Assembly: GCF_004118935.1 (NCBI RefSeq)
Contig: NZ_CP035375.1
Location: 1,860,001-1,924,000, forward strand
Direction: 5' to 3'
DNA: 64,000 nt
DNA from: Salinibacterium sp. UTAS2018
GTDB lineage: Bacteria > Actinomycetota > Actinomycetes > Actinomycetales > Microbacteriaceae
Part shown: positions 1 to 10,200 of the stretch, one piece after another
Numbering within the stretch: position 1 is the first letter of the stretch
Layout of the letters: every line of letters begins with the position of its first letter
Position numbers and translations under genes: made by a program
Notes under the pieces: model-generated
Told to the model about the DNA's origin: nothing
Seen by the model: the letters and a program-made list of their open reading frames with translations, nothing else
Databases searched by the model: none

Positions 1-13
1 GCCGCGCCCATCA

Positions 14-448
14 TCAGCGCGGAAGCTGGTTATCGCGGCGCACGAAGGGGCGCCACAGCACGACTTGGTCGGTGCGTTCAGCGCGGGTTCCTGCCCGCAG
101 CGAGATCACTTCGCCGGCTTGACCCGCCGCAAACACGCGGCGGCCCGGGCGAGAGAGCATCTCATCAGCGAGCGCCGCTTCAAGTTCGCGCACGCGAGCC
201 GTGAGCCCCGTGACCTGGTTTTCAAGGTCGAGAATTCTTTTGATGCCTTCGAGGTTGAGGCCCTCGGCGCTGAGCGCCGCGATCTCACGCAACTGCATCA
301 CGTCGTGCATGGAGTAACGCCGCGACCGACCGCTGGTTCTCGTGGGAGACACGAGACCCAGACGGTCGTACTGTCGCAGCGTCTGCGGATGCATTCCCGC
401 CAGCTCCGCCGCAACGGCGATCGCAAACGCGGGAGTTAGCTCATCCAT
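14..448 (-). CDS. hspR: MerR-family heat-shock repressor HspR
   Basis: This 144-aa protein has a MerR-type winged helix at about residues 8-75. The recognition region reads GMHPQTLRQYDRLGLVSP and is followed by RRYSMHDVMQLREI, both hallmarks of HspR/MerR proteins. A predicted coiled coil follows at about residues 75-100. It is the last gene of dnaK-grpE-dnaJ-hspR, 5 bp after dnaJ, and an AGGAG lies 9 nt before its ATG. In actinobacteria HspR represses this operon by binding HAIR repeats, and DnaK acts as co-repressor. Two HAIR-like repeats lie upstream of dnaK in this window, so autoregulation is likely. The product is cytoplasmic. Confidence 0.93.
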   Translation of the reverse strand: MDELTPAFAIAVAAELAGMHPQTLRQYDRLGLVSPTRTSGRSRRYSMHDVMQLREIAALSAEGLNLEGIKRILDLENQVTGLTARVRELEAALADEMLSRPGRRVFAAGQAGEVISLRAGTRAERTDQVVLWRPFVRRDNQLPR

Positions 449-453
449 AGTTC

Positions 454-1452
454 TTAGCTCCTGGCTCGGGCAATCAGGTCGTCCCGCGGGTTCTCTGCGG
501 GCATCGCGTCAGCAAAGGCTTCGAGGTGCTTGAGTGCAGCATCCGGAAGGTGGCTTGGCACCGCCACTTGCACTTCGGCAAGCAGATCTCCGGTCGCTTT
601 TGCTGTCGCTACTCCGCGGCCCTTGACCCGCAGTACTCGCCCGCTCGGGGTTCCCGGTGCAACCTTCAGTTTCACCGGAGCACCGCCGAGCGTGGGCACC
701 TCGATCGTGGCACCGCGTACGGCCTCCACAAACGTGATTGGCACCACAACACGAATGTTGTTGCCGTCACGTTCGAATACTGGATGCTTGCGCACGGTCA
801 CCGTCAATACGAGGTCGCCAGCCGGGCCACCATTCGGGCTCGGCTCGCCTTTGCCCTTGAGGCGGATCTTCTGACCGTCGCTGACTCCCGCAGGAACCTT
901 GACGTTCATCGGTCGCCCGCCCGCCGGCTGGAGCTTGATTGTTTCGCCGTTGATCGCAGTCGCGAAGTCGAGCGTCGTGTTCGCGGCTAGATCGCGACCC
1001 TTAGCGGGGCCGCCCCGAAAGCCGGGACCGCCGCCGGGGCCAGCCTGACCGCCGAACATGCCACCGAGGAGGTCTTCGAAGCTTGCGCCCGATTGCCCTC
1101 CGCCGTAGCTCTGACCGCCGCCATAACTTTGGCCACCGCCACCGAACATGCCACCAAAGACATCTTCGAAGCCGCCAGCCTGACCGCCTTGGCCGCCCGC
1201 TTGAAAGCGAGCGCCCGAGCCCATGGCACGAACCTGATCGTATTCTTTGCGCGTCTCGGGATCAGAGAGCACGGAGTGCGCTTCGCTGATCTCTTTGAAG
1301 CGCGCTTCAGCTTTCGGATCTCCCGGGTTCGAATCCGGGTGGAATTGACGCGCGAGTTTGCGATAGGTCTTCTTTAGCTCGGCCTCAGAAATGTCTTTCG
1401 ACACCCCGAGCACCTTGTAAAAGTCCTTATCGAACCAATCTTGGCTAGCCAC
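454..1452 (-). CDS. dnaJ: DnaJ/CbpA-type co-chaperone lacking the zinc finger
   Basis: This 332-aa protein stimulates the DnaK ATPase and delivers clients. Residues about 10-75 are a J domain with the HPD motif (QFHPDSN). Residues about 80-150 are a glycine-rich linker with tandem GGGQSY-type repeats. The C-terminal substrate-binding domains run from about 150 to 325. No CxxCxGxG zinc-finger repeats are present, so this is a type II (CbpA-like) protein although it sits in the dnaK operon in the usual dnaJ position. It lies 18 bp after grpE and 5 bp before hspR. A zinc-finger DnaJ may be encoded elsewhere, outside this window. Confidence 0.92.
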   Translation of the reverse strand: MASQDWFDKDFYKVLGVSKDISEAELKKTYRKLARQFHPDSNPGDPKAEARFKEISEAHSVLSDPETRKEYDQVRAMGSGARFQAGGQGGQAGGFEDVFGGMFGGGGQSYGGGQSYGGGQSGASFEDLLGGMFGGQAGPGGGPGFRGGPAKGRDLAANTTLDFATAINGETIKLQPAGGRPMNVKVPAGVSDGQKIRLKGKGEPSPNGGPAGDLVLTVTVRKHPVFERDGNNIRVVVPITFVEAVRGATIEVPTLGGAPVKLKVAPGTPSGRVLRVKGRGVATAKATGDLLAEVQVAVPSHLPDAALKHLEAFADAMPAENPRDDLIARARS

Positions 1453-1470
1453 TACACGCCACCCCCGGCC

Positions 1471-2121
1471 CTAGTCAGCGGGGCCAGAGACAGCAACCTT
1501 CGCGGCACGCACTACGCGCTCACCAAGAATGTAGCCCGGCTCGATGACATCAGCGATCGTGTTCTGCGTTGCCTCGGGGTCGTTCAAGTGAACAACGGCC
1601 TCGTGAAAAGCGGGGTCAAAGGCTTCGCCCTTTTCGCCGATCTTGCGCAGGCCAAACCGCTCAAAGCTCGCGTTGATCTTCTGAGCAACGAGCGCGATGG
1701 GGGTTCCCTCCCTGATGTCGCCGTGCTTGTCAGCACGATCGAGGTCATCAAGCGCGGGCAACATCGAACGAACGACGTCGGCGATTACAGCTTCGCGGTT
1801 CGACACCCGATCCCGCTCAACGCGGGTACGGAAGTTCACCAACTCAGCTTGCGCACGCATCATCTGATCACGCATCTCGGCAACGAGGTCCCGGCTTGCT
1901 TCGTCGAGAAGACGCTGGTCTTCTTCGCTCAGCTCGTCGGGGGCCTTATCGGCGCCCGCGGCAGCGTCCTCAGCAGAGGAGGGCTGCCCCTCGGCTGCCG
2001 CAGATTCCTCTGCGGCAGCCGAGTCAGACGCACTCACGTTGCCGGTCTCCGAATCACTCTGACTTGCGTCATTGATCACCGGATCCTGGTTCTCGTCGTG
2101 GTCGCGATTCTTGGGAGACAT
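1471..2121 (-). CDS. grpE: Nucleotide exchange factor GrpE
   Basis: This 216-aa protein is the ADP-ATP exchange factor for DnaK. The acidic, alanine-rich N-terminal 75 residues are probably disordered. A long coiled coil follows at about residues 80-130 (LVNFRTRVERDRVSN), then the C-terminal beta domain with FERFGLRKIGEKGEAFDP and HEAV, typical of the family. Its ATG overlaps the dnaK stop codon (TAATG), indicating translational coupling. It is the second gene of the operon. Confidence 0.96.
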   Translation of the reverse strand: MSPKNRDHDENQDPVINDASQSDSETGNVSASDSAAAEESAAAEGQPSSAEDAAAGADKAPDELSEEDQRLLDEASRDLVAEMRDQMMRAQAELVNFRTRVERDRVSNREAVIADVVRSMLPALDDLDRADKHGDIREGTPIALVAQKINASFERFGLRKIGEKGEAFDPAFHEAVVHLNDPEATQNTIADVIEPGYILGERVVRAAKVAVSGPAD

Positions 2122-3989
2122 TACTTCTTGTCCGTGTCAGCTTCGTCTTCGTCAACAACTTCAGCGTCAACGATGTCTTCGTCTGAGCTCTCACCAGCGG
2201 GTGCGTCGTCGCCTTCTGCAGCGGCCTCAGGGTTTTCTTCCTGGTGCTTGTAGATTGCTTCGCCGATCTTCTGCTGGCTTTCGGTGAGCTTGTCGAAGGC
2301 GGTCTTTACAGCCGCTTCGTCATCGCTAGCGAGTGCCGAGTTGAGCGCGTCGACGTCGGCCTGAACCTCGGTCTTGACGTCTTCTGGCAGCTTCTCAGCG
2401 TTGTCGGTGATGAGCTTTCCGGTTGAGTACGCGAGCTGCTCAGCGTTGTTGCGAACCTCAGCGGCCTCACGGCGTGCCTTGTCTTCTGCAGCGTGCTCTT
2501 CGCCCTCGCGGACCATGCGCTCAATGTCATCCTTCGACAGGCTTGAACCGCCGGTGATAACCATCGACTGCTCCTTGCCGGTGCCCTTGTCCTTGGCGGA
2601 CACGTGCACGATGCCGTTGGCGTCGATGTCGAAAGTAACTTCAACCTGCGGGATGCCACGAGGCGCCGGCGCGATGCCGGTGAGCTCGAACGTTCCGAGG
2701 TTCTTGTTGTCGCGAGTGAACTCACGCTCACCCTGGAAGACCTGGATGGAGACGGAAGGCTGGTTGTCATCCGCCGTGGTGAAGGTTTCGCTTCGCTTGG
2801 TGGGGATAGCCGTGTTGCGGTCGATGAGCTTGGTCATCATTCCGCCCTTGGTCTCGATACCGAGGCTCAACGGGGTGACGTCGATGAGCAGAACGTCCTT
2901 GCGCTCGCCCTTCAAGACACCAGCCTGAAGTGCGGCACCAACGGCGACGACCTCATCGGGGTTAACGCCCTTGTTGGGCTCCTTGCCACCCGTGAGCTTC
3001 TTGACGAGCTCAACAACAGCGGGCATACGGGTCGATCCACCCACGAGAACAACGTGCGATACGTCGGCAAGCTTGACGCCGGCCTCCTTGATGACATCGT
3101 TGAAGGGCTTCGCTACCCGTGCGAGCAGGTCGGCGGTCAGTTCTTCGAACTTGGCGCGCGAGAGGCTCTCGTCGAGGTTGGCAGGGCCGTTCTCGGTGAG
3201 CGAGAGGTACGGAAGCTGGATGCTCGTCGACATCTGCGACGACAGCTCCTTCTTGGCCTGCTCAGCAGCTTCCTTGAGGCGCTGCTTAGCGATCTTGTCG
3301 CCCGAGACGTCGACACCGGTCGAGTCCTTGAAGCGCTGGATCAGGTAGTCAACGACACGGGCATCCCAGTCGTCTCCACCGAGGCGGTTGTCACCCGAGG
3401 TCGACTTGACCTGAATGGTCGAGAAGTCGTCGTCCTTGCCCACTTCGAGCAGCGAAACGTCGAACGTTCCACCACCGAGGTCGAAGACCAGAATGAGTTC
3501 GTCTTCCTTGCCCTTGTCGAGGCCGTACGCGAGTGCTGCAGCGGTGGGCTCGTTGATGATGCGCAGAACGTTGAGGCCCGCGATCTCACCGGCTTCCTTC
3601 GTTGCTTGGCGCTCAGCGTCGTTGAAGTACGCGGGAACGGTGATTACTGCGTCAGTGACGTCTTCACCCAGGTACTGCTCGGCGTCGCGCTTGAGCTTGG
3701 CAAGCGTGCGAGCGGAGATCTCCTGCGGGGTGTACTTCTTGTCGTCAATGGCAACGGTCCAGTCAGTACCGATGTGGCGCTTGACGGATGCGATGGTGCG
3801 GTCAACGTTAGTGACGGCCTGACGCTTGGCGGTTTCACCGACGAGGACTTCGCCATCCTTGGTGAATGCGACGACGGATGGCGTGGTGCGCATTCCTTCG
3901 GCGTTTGCGATGACGGTGGGTTCTCCACCTTCGAGAACGGAAACTACGGAGTTCGTGGTTCCGAGGTCAATACCTACTGCTCGAGCCAT
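2121..3989 (-). CDS. dnaK: Molecular chaperone DnaK (Hsp70)
   Basis: This 622-aa Hsp70 starts with the nucleotide-binding signature [11 protein letters not shown]. It carries the phosphate-loop motifs [16 protein letters not shown] and [12 protein letters not shown], the linker [11 protein letters not shown], a substrate-binding domain and a helical lid ending in an acidic tail. The length is normal for actinobacteria. An AAAGGAG Shine-Dalgarno lies about 10 nt before the ATG. It is the first gene of the heat-shock operon, and two inverted repeats of HspR type lie 36-119 bp upstream of the start. Confidence 0.98.
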   Translation of the reverse strand: MARAVGIDLGTTNSVVSVLEGGEPTVIANAEGMRTTPSVVAFTKDGEVLVGETAKRQAVTNVDRTIASVKRHIGTDWTVAIDDKKYTPQEISARTLAKLKRDAEQYLGEDVTDAVITVPAYFNDAERQATKEAGEIAGLNVLRIINEPTAAALAYGLDKGKEDELILVFDLGGGTFDVSLLEVGKDDDFSTIQVKSTSGDNRLGGDDWDARVVDYLIQRFKDSTGVDVSGDKIAKQRLKEAAEQAKKELSSQMSTSIQLPYLSLTENGPANLDESLSRAKFEELTADLLARVAKPFNDVIKEAGVKLADVSHVVLVGGSTRMPAVVELVKKLTGGKEPNKGVNPDEVVAVGAALQAGVLKGERKDVLLIDVTPLSLGIETKGGMMTKLIDRNTAIPTKRSETFTTADDNQPSVSIQVFQGEREFTRDNKNLGTFELTGIAPAPRGIPQVEVTFDIDANGIVHVSAKDKGTGKEQSMVITGGSSLSKDDIERMVREGEEHAAEDKARREAAEVRNNAEQLAYSTGKLITDNAEKLPEDVKTEVQADVDALNSALASDDEAAVKTAFDKLTESQQKIGEAIYKHQEENPEAAAEGDDAPAGESSDEDIVDAEVVDEDEADTDKK

Positions 3990-4024
3990 GTGCTCTTACT
4001 CCTTTAAGCGTTGGGTTGTGCGAA

Positions 4025-4045
4025 CTTGAGTCGCGCTGTATCAAG
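4025..4045 (-). promoter_or_regulatory. HAIR-like HspR operator, proximal
   Basis: CTTGAGT-N7-TATCAAG matches the HAIR consensus CTTGAGT-N7-ACTCAAG at 12 of 14 arm positions. It lies 36 bp upstream of the dnaK start. A candidate -35 (TTGACT, minus strand, 4067-4072) lies just upstream, so bound HspR would cover the core promoter. The -10 box is not clear. Confidence 0.7.
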
Positions 4046-4087
4046 TTTGCTCCTCCCCGCACCGAGAGTCAAGCCGGGTAGCTGAAA

Positions 4088-4108
4088 GTTGAGTGGGAGT
4101 GACTCAAG
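4088..4108 (-). promoter_or_regulatory. HAIR HspR operator, distal
   Basis: On the plus strand this reads GTTGAGT-N7-ACTCAAG, so 13 of 14 arm positions fit the HAIR consensus. It is 42 bp further upstream than the proximal copy (centre to centre about 63 bp, six helical turns). The even phasing suggests that two HspR units could bind one face of the DNA. Confidence 0.85.
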
Positions 4109-4132
4109 GTACTGCTCCGAGCACCACGACGA

Positions 4133-4183
4133 AAGGCGCGATGAGTACACCGGGCCCGACGCCCGGTGCGCTCATCGCGCCTT
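4133..4183 (-). terminator. Strong hairpin terminator after the first giant surface-protein gene
   Basis: Two 23-nt arms starting AAGGCGCGATGAG pair around a 5-nt loop with two imperfect positions. The hairpin begins 21 bp past the stop codon of the surface-protein gene and is followed on the minus strand by a short CTTTC run. It would separate that gene from the dnaK promoter. Confidence 0.75.
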
Positions 4184-4203
4184 CTCGCTTGCTGCTGTTG
4201 TTG

Positions 4204-7200
4204 CTACTTCTCGATAGCGAGGAGTTGCTTACCTTCGCCGCGCACCCGACGTGACGGCAGCAGGAACAGCAATCCACTCAACAAGAGCAATCCAGCAAGC
4301 AGGCCTCCCATGGCAATGTTCGAACCCGTGAAGGCGAGCATCACAGTGGTGAGTCCCTGGATGACCGAGCGCTCGCCAAAGGCGGGCAGCTCGACCGTTG
4401 AAGTAGTACCCGTGGAGGGGCGGTATTCAGCATCGACCGACGCAAGGTCGACAGCGGCTGTGTACGTTCCGGCCGGAAGGTTCGTGAGTTCCCACGCACC
4501 CTTCTCGTCGGTGATCACGGTGATCGTTACCGGACCGTTCGGGCCTTCCCAGACCACGTTGACGGTCGCGTTAGCGATTCCCTTATCTCCACTGTCGCGA
4601 ACGCCGTTGCCGTTCGGGTCATCGAACACCACGCCATTGAGCGTTGCGCTACCGATAACGACGAAGTCAACGTCGAGCAGCGTCTCCCCCGAGATCAACG
4701 TTGCCGTTGTCTCGAAGAGCACATCGCCGTCAAGGTCAGAGCTTGGCACGAAGCCTTCGGTCAACGTCGTGGGGTCGTACGAGACCTTCACGTCGCCAGC
4801 CGGCAGCCCCTCAACGAGGTAGTTGCCATTCTCATCCGTGGTCGTGGTGATGATGATGTCGTCGTCGCTGCCGAAGATTCCGTCAGCGCCGGGGCTCGTC
4901 ACTGTCAGCACGATTCCGGAGAGACCGGGCTCGTTCTCGCCCTGCACGCCGTCGTTGTCGACATCGAGCCAGACCAGGTCGCCGACTCCCGCGTCGCCGC
5001 GGTAACCGAAGTCCTGAACGAGGTTCGCTTCAGCGCCAGCCAGGGTGAGCTGCGACGTGTTGTCGTCGCCCGAATCCGGGTCAGCGGTTGCCGTGAGACC
5101 GGCAGGCAGGTTGGCGAGTTCAACCGTGAAGAGTCCCGAGGGGAGATCTTCGAAGAGGTACTTGCCGTTCGCATCGGTCGTCGTGGTCGAGACCACGTCG
5201 TCGTCAGTGCCCAATTCGCCATCGAGGCCAGCCCAGGTGAGCGTGACGTCGACTTCGGCGATTCCTGACTCGGAGTCATCCACAATGCCGTCACCGTTCT
5301 GGTCAAGCCACACGGTGTCGCCGATCGAGCCAGTACCGACGTAACCGAAGTCGATGTTGTCGAGGTCGGTCGCTGCCGGCAGAGCCACAGCGGTCGTCGA
5401 GTTGGGGCCGACAGTCGATGCCGTCGTCGCGGCGGTGGGCTGGTTAGGGCCAGCATCCGCATCGAAGGTAGCGGTGACGCCGGTCGGCAACGTGTCGGTG
5501 TTCACCGTCACGGAGTAGTCGCCCTCAGGCAGTCCGCCGAAGAGGTACTTGCCGTTGGAGTCGGTGGTCTTCACGAAGGTGACATCGTCATCGCCGCCGG
5601 CCACGCCATCCGGTCCAAACCAGACGAGCGTAACTTCAGCACCGGGCAGGCCAGGCTCGCCGTTGTTCTGCGTGCCGTCCTTGTCGAGGTCGAGCCAGAC
5701 GGTGTCTGAAATGCTCGAGTCGCCAACGTAGCCGAAGTCCTGCTCAAGGTTCGAACCCTCCAAGACAATTTCAGACTTCTGGTCGGGGTTCGTGGTGAGG
5801 CTGTCGCTGTCCCAGGTCGGGAAGAAGCCAGCAGGAACGCCGCCCACTACCTCGATGATGTAGCTGCCATCAGGAATCTCGGTGACAGTCCAGTCGCCGT
5901 CGGCATCAGTGGTCGCCGTGAAGATGAGGTCGCCAGCAGCGTCCTCTCCCCCCAGAACACCATCGGTGCCGAGGTAGGTGACGCGGATGTCGACGTTGGG
6001 GATGCCCGGCTCGCCGTCGTCTTGAACGCCGTCGCTGTTGAGATCCCACCACACGCGGTCTCCGATAACGGAGGTCACGTCGTAGCCGAAGTCGACATCG
6101 TCAATCTTCTGGCCTGCAGTGAGCGTGACCGGGGTCACAGAATCCTTGTCGCCGTCACGGTCGTAGCTCGCAACTGCGGCATCCGGAAGCCCGCCCGTTA
6201 CTGCGACCGAGTAGTCACCCGGCAGCAGGTTCGGGAAGAGGTACTTGCCGTCAGCGTCGGTCGTGGTCGTGAAGACCGCGTCGTCGCCGCCGCCCAGTTC
6301 GCCGTCAGCACCGAGCCAAGCCAGCTCGACAGTGGCGCCGTAGATTCCGGGCTCGGTGTCGTCTTGCTTGCCGTCGCCATTGCGGTCGAGCCACACGAAG
6401 TCACCGATCGAACCGGTTCCGGCGTAGCCGAAGTCCTGCTCCTCGTTGTCTTCGCCGGCGGTCAGCGTGAGCGTCGAAGTTGCGTCAACGACATCATCGG
6501 GGTCGGAGACCACGGTGAAGCCGGTCGGCAGCTTCGAGACGGTAACGGAGTAGGGCCCTGCGGGAAGCAGGCCTACCGTGTAGGCGCCTTCGGCATCCGT
6601 CGTCGTCGTGTAGGTGATGTTGTCACCCGTCGTCGAGAGGTCGCCATCGAGGCCACCGAAGACAACAGTCACGGTTGCACCCGGCAGGCCAGGCTCGTTG
6701 GAATCCTGAACGCCGTCCTTGTTCTGATCGAACCAGACGTAGTCACCGATCGAGCCGGTTCCGGTGTAACCGAAGTCGACGTCGCGCTTCTCAGCATCGG
6801 CGGCGAGAGAGCCTTGCCAGACGCCGTTCGGCACGTCGATGCCATTGTCGAGGTCGAACGTCGGAGTCATTCCCGCAGGAAGCGTCGTGGCATCCACCGT
6901 CACCCGGTATTGCCCGCCCGGCAGATTGGAGACGAGGTAGCCGCCCGTGGCGTTAGTAACTGCCGAGAACGTCTCGTTGTCGCCAGTTGTCGCAAAGTTG
7001 CCATCGGGGCCAGCCCAGATCACGTCGACGGTGACTCCGGCGATGCCAGGTTCAGCCGTCACACCGGCAGCCGCAGCATTCTGTGTTCCGTCGTTGTTGA
7101 TGTCGAACCAGATGACGTCTCCCAGCGATGCAACATCGAGGGTGACGCGAACGGTGTCGTCGGTGACGTCGGTGTACTTCTTGAAGTCATCGGCGACAGT

Positions 7201-10200
7201 GCGCTTGGCCTTGGGAACACCGAAGTATTCCGTGACGTCTGCGGTGTTGGCGACGACAGGCTTTTCGAGTGTCGACGTGCTGAGCAGCGGCATGGCTGCC
7301 GTGTACGTGATCGTGACTGAGCCGTCCACGGGGATTTCCGCGATCGTCCACTCAAGGCTTCCGGCAGCAACCGGGCTAGACACAGCCGGGCTGATGCCAG
7401 AGATCGTGGTGCGGATGTCAGGGGTGTCGGTGACCACTACGTCGTACGCGGGCGACGTGCCCGTGTTGCGCACGACGATCGTGTACTTGAGTTCCTGGCC
7501 TGGCTTGGCTCGGCGAGCATCGCTGTCGCCGTCTTGGCCCTCAACGGCCTTGTCGATCGTGATCTTCGGCTCAACGGCCTTGGCGTCAGCGCTTGATGCT
7601 GGGCCGGAGGTGTCGAACGAGGTCGGGACACTCGTGGGCTCGTCGTCGACCTTGCTCTCGAAGTTCCAGCGCGGGATAGCGGTGTTGCGAAGCACATCAC
7701 CGTCTTCAGCTGCCGTCGTGACCACTCCGGTGTACTTCAGAGTCACAGTGCGGTCAGCGGTAGCTGCGACGATGTCACCGAGAAAATAGCCGATCTGGCG
7801 ATCCGTTGCCGCCGGAGTGACGCCGATAACGGAGTCCTTCAGCGCGGGCAGTCCCACACACTCTTCGCCGGCTTGATCGCAGGTAGCGCTCGTGAAGGAA
7901 CCGAATCGTACGTCGGTCGGCATGCTGTCGATGATCGTGGTGTCGTACGCGACGACATCCTTCGGGATAGTCACGACGACGGTGTAGTCGATGACTTCAC
8001 CAATGGTGCGCGTTGACGGCGTGGCGGTCTTGACCAAACTGATGGCGGGCGCCTGCAGCGTGACCTTCGCGGTCGCCTTGTAGCCAGTCTTGCCGGAGGT
8101 CGAGGTGCGCTCTCCCGTGGCGGTTCCCGCGAGCGAGGTCGTTGTAGCGACAACGGTGTTGGTGAGCGCTGAATTGCTCACCAAGGGGTTGACGACCTTG
8201 GCGTTGTACGTGAGCGTGATGGACGCACCGCGTTTGATGTCACCCAGCGTGAAGACGACCTCCCGATCTGATTCGTTCCACACGCCGTACGTTCCGACGG
8301 CATCGCCGTCGTCAAGCGGCTCTCCAGCTGCATCGACGAGCTCAATAGTGTCAGGGATCTTGTCGACCGCAACGGTGTCGTGCGCTGTCGACACATTTGG
8401 AGCACTGTTGTTGCTGACCTTCACCGTGTAAGTGACGGGCTGCCCGGGTTCAACGATGCCGTCGGGGTCGTTGCTCTTCTTCGTCACCGCAATGCGGGGT
8501 TCAACGATGAGCGTGCTGACTTCATTGCTGGAGACGGAAGTTGCTTGCGTTCCGTTTGCGTGTTCCCACGCGAAGATGGCCGAATTTTTGACCGTGTTCG
8601 ACATCGAGGGACCACTGGCGTCAAGAACGCGAGCCGTGATCGTGATCGTGATCGTGTCGTCGCCGCTGTCGGGCAGGTTCTCGTACGGCGTCGGCAGCGC
8701 GACCGTCACTAGCTGGTTAGCGCCCACCGTTGCGGTTCCGTTGGTCACCCCGTCGTCGTTCCGAAGAACGTAAGTCGGGGTGCCGATGAGCAACAGTCGC
8801 GCATCCACCTTGTCAGTGATGATTGCCTTGTTGTACACGCTCGAACCCTGCGGAATCGTCGTGGTCACCGTGTACGTGATGAGCTCGCCGATGGTGGCTT
8901 CCGCCGCCAGGTTGTCGGCATAGACGACCGACGTGGTGGCGCTCTTGACGATGGTTGGGTCGGGGATGCTTACCGTCGCGACATCCTTCGCTTCGTCGCT
9001 GTTAGCGAGCTTTTCTACCGTCGGGTCGATGTTCTTGACCGGGTAATAGTCGGCGGGGGTTCCCGTGTTGGCTTCGCCTTGGTAGGTGCGTACGCCGGCG
9101 GTGTTCGTGTAGTCGAAGCCCGCGGACGCATTTGCCGGGATCGTGAGGTTGTAGCTGAGGGTTGCGCTTTCGTCTTCCGCGAGATCATCAATCGTCCAGG
9201 TGATGATTCCGGCCTCGCACTCGCCGCCAGCGAGTGAGCTGGCGACAACGTCGCTGCAGGCCAAGCCTGAAGGCAGTCTGTCCCACACCTCGACCTTGGC
9301 GGCATCCTGCCCACCATCGTTAGTGACGACGATTTCATACGTGACAACTTCGGTGGCCTGGAGGGTCACTTTGTTGCTCGGCGCACCGGTCACGGCTTCG
9401 CCGTCGACCTTTGTGATTCCCTTCGTGAGAGCAACGATGGGCTTCTCGACGATAGTGTCCGCGGCATCACGTAGCTGGAAGACATCGCCAGCCGTGTTCT
9501 TGTACGTCATCTTCATGAGGTTCGACGTGATGTCGCCATCGGTGATGGCGGCGGGGTCGGTGATCTCGGCGGTGACCAGCACCTGGAATGTGGTTCCCTT
9601 GTCGACGTTTCCGACGTTCCAGGTGAGCAGGCGTGAGGGGTCCTCGGGGTCTACCTCGACGAATGTCGAATCGACATCATTGAGCGCAGTTTCGGCGTAG
9701 CTAACAAAAGTGAAACCAGCGGGCAGAAAGTCATTTACGACGTTGTCGAGGGTGTCGAGCTTGCCGGGGAATTCCACGGTCAGTTCGTAGCAAACCCAAT
9801 CGCCCGGGTGGAAGACGCCCGCAGCTTGCTTGTCCTTGAAGTCGAGACCGTCGATGGTGTCGCAGGCACCATCCATCTGGGCAACAGGCTCAGCAACTTT
9901 CTTCGTGAGCGTGATGCCCTTGGCTTCTTGGCTGGCGCTTGAGGTATCGAGAATCTCGATCTCTGAGGTCTCGATACCGTCTTCACCAATGATGGTGGTG
10001 GCTGTCGCCAGCTCGACGGTGTTCGTCCAAGAGTCGTTCGAGCTCACCGGGCGCTCTACCCCGCCAGTACCCTTGACGCGGTATGCCGGGAGCGCGGTTG
10101 TGACGAGGGTGATCTCTCCGCTGTCGGATGCCTCGGCGAATGCCGCAGCATCCCACGACACCGTGATCGTTCCGTCGTCGTTGTAGGTGGGGCCGGAGTC

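Noticed and set aside
2604..4007. Long open frame (467 codons) antisense to dnaK on the plus strand
   Set aside because: dnaK genes of high GC content often have long antisense frames. The frame has no recognisable domain and the sense protein is certain.
6022..7320. 432-codon plus-strand frame inside surface-protein gene 1 (and a 503-codon one at 13433-14944 in gene 2)
   Set aside because: Both are mirror images of the Asp/Gly/Thr-rich repeats on the other strand, and they occur at matching places only because the genes are paralogues. No start site or promoter supports them.
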